Assembly: GCA_030829155.1 (NCBI GenBank) | Contig: JAURBD010000063.1 | Span: 1-9,419 of the forward strand | Reading direction: 5' to 3' | DNA from: Flavobacteriaceae bacterium | GTDB lineage: Bacteria; Bacteroidota; Bacteroidia; Flavobacteriales; Flavobacteriaceae | DNA length: 9,419 bases | Shown: positions 6,177 through 9,419 of the stretch, piece after piece | How positions within the stretch are numbered: the stretch's first letter is position 1 | How the letters are laid out: each line of letters opens with the position of its first letter | Made by a program: the position numbers and the translations under genes | The notes under the pieces: generated by a model | Seen by the model: the letters and a program-made list of their open reading frames with translations, nothing else | What the model was told of the DNA's origin: nothing | Database searches by the model: none

Positions 6177-6817
6177 TTTAATCCAGAAATTGTTTTGTTA
6201 GGATTATCATTACCAAATATGAAACTACCGGCTACTAAAACATCAGCTCCAGATTTAATTAACTGTTTTGCGTTTTTGTTAGTTACGCCTCCATCAATTT
6301 CGATAAGGGTCGGACAACCTTTTTTTTCAATCATGGCTTTAAGTTCTTTAACTTTTAAATAGGTTTCTCGAATAAATGATTGACCACCAAAGCCTGGATT
6401 TACACTCATGACACAAACAAGATCAATATCTTGAATGATTGATTCAAGAACATTGATAGGGGTGTGAGGATTCAATGCCACTCCAGCCTTCATATTACAA
6501 GATTTAATTTTTTGGATCGTTCTGTGCAAATGATTACATGCTTCATAATGAACGGTAAGGATTTCGGAATTCAATTCAGCAAAAGTTGTAATGTATTGAT
6601 CTGGATTAACAATCATCAAGTGAACATCAAGTGGTTTTTTAGCGTGTTTAGCAATTGCTTTGAGCACCGGCATACCAAAAGATATATTAGGCACAAAAAC
6701 TCCATCCATGATGTCAATATGAAACCAATCGGCTTCACTAGAGTTTAACATTTCAGAATCTCGTTGAAGATTTGCAAAGTCGGCGGCTAAAATAGAAGGT
6801 GCAATTAATGTAGACAT
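6167..6817 (-). CDS. rpe: Ribulose-phosphate 3-epimerase
   Basis: A 216-residue cytoplasmic TIM-barrel enzyme that interconverts D-ribulose 5-phosphate and D-xylulose 5-phosphate in the pentose phosphate pathway. Family landmarks are APSILAADFANL (6-17), WFHIDIMDGVFVPN (31-44), LDVHLMI (63-69), SVNPGFGGQSFI (138-149) and IEIDGGVTNKNA (172-183). Metal ligands and catalytic acids are in place: His33, Asp35, His66 and Asp175; the glycine-rich VAGSFIFG (195-202) would bind the substrate phosphate. Length is typical. The ATG at 6817 lies only 21 nt beyond the U-tract of the rpoD terminator, and I see no -7 box in that gap, so transcription probably comes from incomplete termination after rpoD or from a promoter within the rpoD 3' end. 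Its 3' end is embedded in the long hairpin shared with the OmpA-like gene. Confidence 0.97.
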   Translation of the reverse strand: MSTLIAPSILAADFANLQRDSEMLNSSEADWFHIDIMDGVFVPNISFGMPVLKAIAKHAKKPLDVHLMIVNPDQYITTFAELNSEILTVHYEACNHLHRTIQKIKSCNMKAGVALNPHTPINVLESIIQDIDLVCVMSVNPGFGGQSFIRETYLKVKELKAMIEKKGCPTLIEIDGGVTNKNAKQLIKSGADVLVAGSFIFGNDNPNKTISGLKNI

Positions 6818-6838
6818 ATGTAATTAGTTTTTGGTTAT

Positions 6839-6866
6839 AAAAAAAAGCAACTCATAGGTTGCTTTT
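6839..6866 (-). terminator. rpoD terminator hairpin
   Basis: Arms AAAAGCAAC (6843-6851) and its exact complement (6858-6866) enclose a 6-nt loop. On the minus strand the hairpin is followed by eight U (6846 to 6839), the normal intrinsic terminator arrangement. It lies 5 nt past the rpoD stop and directly ahead of rpe. Confidence 0.85.
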
Positions 6867-6870
6867 CTCG

Positions 6871-7734
6871 TTATCCTAAATATGTTTTTAAGATTTTGCT
6901 TCTCGAAGTGTGTTTTAATCTGCGTATAGCTTTTTCTTTAATTTGACGGACACGCTCTCGAGTTAAATCAAAAGTTTCTCCAATTTCTTCTAGGGTCATA
7001 GCGTGTTGTTCACCAAGTCCAAAATACAAACGAACAACATCAGCTTCTCGGGGTGTGAGTGTTTCTAGAGCTCGTTCAATTTCTGTTTGTAGAGATTCAT
7101 GAAGTAAAGTTCTGTCTGGGTTTGGAGATTCCCCACTATTGAGTACATCATACAAATTAGAATCTTCGCCTTCAACAAGAGGGGCATCCATAGAAACGTG
7201 TCTCCCAGAGTTTTTAAGAGACTCTTTAACATCATTGATTGTCATTTCAAGTTCCTTTGCAATTTCTTCTGCAGAAGGAGCTCTTTCATGTGCTTGCTCT
7301 AGAAAAGCATAGGTCTTGTTAATCTTATTAATAGAACCTATTTTGTTTAATGGTAATCGAACTATTCTGGATTGTTCAGCTAGAGCCTGAAGTATAGATT
7401 GTCGAATCCACCAAACTGCATATGAAATGAATTTAAAACCACGGGTTTCGTCAAAGCGTTTTGCAGCTTTAATTAAACCTAAATTCCCTTCATTAATTAA
7501 ATCAGGAAGGGTGAGGCCTTGATTTTGGTATTGTTTTGCAACGGAAACTACAAATCGAAGGTTTGCTTTAGTTAACTTTTCTAAAGCAACTTGATCCCCT
7601 GCTTTAATCCTTTGCGCTAATTCTACTTCTTCTTCTGCAGTAATCAGGTCTACTTTTCCAATCTCTTGTAAGTACTTATCAAGAGATGCTGTTTCACGAT
7701 TAGTTACCTGTTTGGTTATTTTAAGTTGTCTCAC
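6871..7734 (-). CDS. rpoD: Primary sigma-70 family RNA polymerase sigma factor
   Basis: A 287-residue sigma factor, the usual short size for the Bacteroidota housekeeping sigma, which lacks region 1.1. Region 1.2 is at about 17-44 (SLDKYLQEIG...EEEVELAQRI). Region 2 spans about 50-121, with the core-binding ANLRFVVSVAKQYQ (57-70) and the DNA-melting/-10 reading helix RGFKFISYAVWWIRQSI (98-114). Region 3 follows (about 130-205). Region 4 (216-275) ends in the helix-turn-helix TLEEIGETFDLTRERVRQI (247-265). It should direct RNA polymerase to TAnnTTTG promoters such as those noted in this window. The start is GTG (7732-7734): no ATG occurs upstream before an in-frame stop at 7774-7776, the next Met is at residue 164, and the N-terminus MRQLKITKQVTNRE is the one expected for the family. 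A promoter must lie in 7735-7801 because pnp has its own terminator; a TTTTTG -33-like element (7775-7780, minus) is present but no matching -7 box. Confidence 0.97.
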   Translation of the reverse strand: MRQLKITKQVTNRETASLDKYLQEIGKVDLITAEEEVELAQRIKAGDQVALEKLTKANLRFVVSVAKQYQNQGLTLPDLINEGNLGLIKAAKRFDETRGFKFISYAVWWIRQSILQALAEQSRIVRLPLNKIGSINKINKTYAFLEQAHERAPSAEEIAKELEMTINDVKESLKNSGRHVSMDAPLVEGEDSNLYDVLNSGESPNPDRTLLHESLQTEIERALETLTPREADVVRLYFGLGEQHAMTLEEIGETFDLTRERVRQIKEKAIRRLKHTSRSKILKTYLG

Positions 7735-7801
7735 TTTAAAATTTTTGCTTATGGTTAGTATATATTTATACGTTCAAAAACAAGAAATGTTACATTTTAA
7801 T

Positions 7802-7834
7802 AAAAAAAACCTCTTAATTAATTAAGAGGTTTTT
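7802..7834 (-). terminator. pnp terminator hairpin
   Basis: A 13-bp stem (7805-7817 with 7822-7834, core CCTCTTAA) closes a TTAA loop at 7818-7821. On the minus strand it is followed by eight U (7809 to 7802). It begins 23 nt after the pnp stop codon and separates pnp from rpoD. Confidence 0.88.
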
Positions 7835-7857
7835 AAAAACTTTATATTTAATAGTTA

Positions 7858-9419
7858 TTAATTTCTGTTTTTAGGTTTTCTATCATCACGTCGCTTGTTG
7901 TCTCTACTTTTACTGTCGTCTCGAAGTGGGCGTGAAACAAAGCCTTCAGGTTTTTCTAAAAGCGCTTTTCGCGATACTTTTTCTTTACGGGTTCTAGAAT
8001 CTAGACCGAAATACTTTACTTCGAAAACATCTCCCATATTTACTACATCGGATACGTTTTCTGTTCGTTCCCATGCTAATTCACTTACATGAAGAAGTAC
8101 TTCGTTACCAGGAGCTTCCATATATTCAACAACAGCACCAAAATCAAGCATCTTAATAACTTTTACCTGGTAGGTATTTCCAACCTTGGGTTTAAACATT
8201 AATGCATCAATTTTTGCAATAACTTGATCAATTCCATTTTGATCAGTCCCAAGAATTTCTACAATTCCCTCTTCCGTTTCTGGATCTTCATTAATTACAA
8301 TGGTTGTTCCTGTTTCTTTTTGAAGTTCCTGAATTACTTTTCCACCAGGACCAATTAAGGCTCCTATAAATTCATTAGGAATTATGCGAGTCACCATTTT
8401 GGGTGAGTGTGGTTTTACATCGGCAGCAGGAGCTGCTATGGTATCCGTAATTTTTTCAAGAATATGTAAACGTCCCGCTCTTGCCTGTTGTAGGGCATTA
8501 ACAAGAATTTCGTAGGATAATCCTTTGATCTTAATGTCCATTTGACAGGCAGTAATTCCTTCGGATGTCCCGGTTACTTTAAAGTCCATATCTCCTAAGT
8601 GATCTTCATCCCCAAGGATATCAGACAATACCGCATATCGATCTCCGTCAGAAATTAGCCCCATTGCAATTCCAGAGACTGGTCTTGCGATTTTTACCCC
8701 AGCATCCATCAAAGCCATAGTTCCTGCACAAACAGTTGCCATAGAGGATGAGCCATTTGATTCTAATACTTCAGAAACTACACGTACTGTATACGGGCAG
8801 TCATCTGGAACCATTCCTTTCAAACCACGTTGTGCTAGGTTTCCATGTCCAACTTCACGTCGCGAAGTTCCTCTGAGCGGGCGAGCTTCACCTGTACAAA
8901 ATGGAGGGAAGTTGTAATGTAAATAGAAACTTTCTTCACCTTCATAAGAGGGCATGTCTATTTTATTAGAATCTCTTGATGTTCCGAGAGTAACCGTAGC
9001 TAAAGCTTGTGTTTCTCCTCGAGTAAAAATTGAAGAACCGTGAGTAGACGGTAAATAATCAACTTCACACCAAATCGGTCTAATTTCATCTGTTTTACGT
9101 CCATCTAATCGAATCCCTTCAGTAAGAGTTAATTCGCGAATGGCTTCTTTTTCTGATTTTCTGTAGTATTCTCCAACAAGATGACCAAATTCATCCATTT
9201 CTTCTTCATTAAAAGAAGCCTTAATCTCTTCTTTTACCTCTGCAAATGCCTTAGCACGTTCAGCTTTGGAAGTTCCTTTTTTAGCGATTGTATAACATTT
9301 GTCATAAGCCATTTTATGAATGCGTTTCTCTAAGTCTTCATTTGCTTCAGCAGTTTCATATTCACGAACTTCTTTTTTCCCGAAAGCTTCGGCTAAACGT
9401 AATTGAGCTAAAATTTGAA
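7858..9419 (-). CDS. pnp: Polyribonucleotide nucleotidyltransferase (PNPase), C-terminal 519 residues (partial)
   Basis: PNPase degrades RNA 3' to 5' by phosphorolysis as a trimer, in the cytoplasm. The frame stays open past the Met at 9312 to the right edge (LRLAEAFGKKEVREYE...), so that Met is internal and roughly the first 200 residues are missing. Counting from the Met at 9312: the end of the helical linker domain (1-60), the second RNase PH domain (about 65-295) with RRE (151-153), the phosphate-site SNGSSSMAT (186-193) and the catalytic block GDEDHLGDMDFK (234-245; Asp237, Asp243, Lys245), a KH domain (about 305-370) with IIPNEFIGALIGPGGK (310-325), an S1 domain (376-450) with FGAVVEY and VLLHVSELAWERTE, and a basic tail (460-484) rich in Arg, Lys and Asp. 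All key residues are present. A hairpin terminator follows the stop. pnp next to rpoD and rpe is a familiar order in Flavobacteriia. Confidence 0.97.
   Translation of the reverse strand, partial: QILAQLRLAEAFGKKEVREYETAEANEDLEKRIHKMAYDKCYTIAKKGTSKAERAKAFAEVKEEIKASFNEEEMDEFGHLVGEYYRKSEKEAIRELTLTEGIRLDGRKTDEIRPIWCEVDYLPSTHGSSIFTRGETQALATVTLGTSRDSNKIDMPSYEGEESFYLHYNFPPFCTGEARPLRGTSRREVGHGNLAQRGLKGMVPDDCPYTVRVVSEVLESNGSSSMATVCAGTMALMDAGVKIARPVSGIAMGLISDGDRYAVLSDILGDEDHLGDMDFKVTGTSEGITACQMDIKIKGLSYEILVNALQQARAGRLHILEKITDTIAAPAADVKPHSPKMVTRIIPNEFIGALIGPGGKVIQELQKETGTTIVINEDPETEEGIVEILGTDQNGIDQVIAKIDALMFKPKVGNTYQVKVIKMLDFGAVVEYMEAPGNEVLLHVSELAWERTENVSDVVNMGDVFEVKYFGLDSRTRKEKVSRKALLEKPEGFVSRPLRDDSKSRDNKRRDDRKPKNRN

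Noticed and set aside
6464..6748. Plus-strand 94-residue open frame opposite rpe
   Set aside because: It lies wholly within the conserved rpe coding sequence, has no signal, motif or promoter of its own, and looks like an antisense shadow.
7895..8092. Plus-strand 65-residue open frame opposite the pnp 3' end
   Set aside because: Ser/Arg-rich composition mirrors the basic PNPase tail on the other strand; nothing supports expression.
9310..9312. Met at 9312 as the start of a short PNPase
   Set aside because: The frame continues open to the window edge with residues typical of the PNPase helical linker; PNPase needs its first RNase PH domain, which lies outside the window.

Overview
The window is AT-rich and carries the hallmarks of a free-living member of the Bacteroidota, most likely Flavobacteriia. 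The evidence is a short (287-residue) primary sigma factor without region 1.1, the order pnp - rpoD - rpe, NAD biosynthesis proteins with Bacteroidota-like motifs, an OmpA-like porin with thrombospondin type 3 repeats, a near absence of Shine-Dalgarno sequences, and several matches to the Bacteroidota -7 promoter consensus TAnnTTTG. No plasmid, phage, transposon, CRISPR array, tRNA or rRNA is visible. I regard this as an ordinary housekeeping region; I found no evidence of a new multi-gene system.

Layout. 1-360 (minus) is the N-terminal 120 residues of a DUF1338 / 2-oxoadipate dioxygenase-like protein that runs off the left edge. 476-1066 (plus) is a small lipoprotein of unknown function. 1063-4480 (minus) is a tight operon nadA -> nadB -> nadC, the complete de novo route from aspartate to nicotinate mononucleotide. 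A 273-bp AT-rich divergent promoter region (4481-4753) separates it from 4754-6109 (plus), an OmpA-like outer membrane protein. A very long palindromic terminator (6119-6176) lies between that gene and the convergent rpe (6167-6817, minus). Next come rpoD (6871-7734, minus, GTG start) and the 3' two thirds of pnp (7858-9419, minus), which runs off the right edge; pnp and rpoD are each followed by their own hairpin terminator.

How the genes work together. NadB oxidises L-aspartate to iminoaspartate, NadA condenses it with dihydroxyacetone phosphate to quinolinate, and NadC makes nicotinate mononucleotide. Zero spacing and overlap suggest translational coupling. pnp, rpoD and rpe are basic RNA turnover, transcription and pentose phosphate functions whose adjacency looks like conserved synteny rather than one pathway. 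The points that deserve a second look are the unknown lipoprotein and its stop-codon overlap with nadC, the duplicated -7 box upstream of the porin gene, the alternating A-B-A-B-B calcium-binding repeats, the 58-nt hairpin that contains the rpe stop codon, and the GTG start of rpoD.
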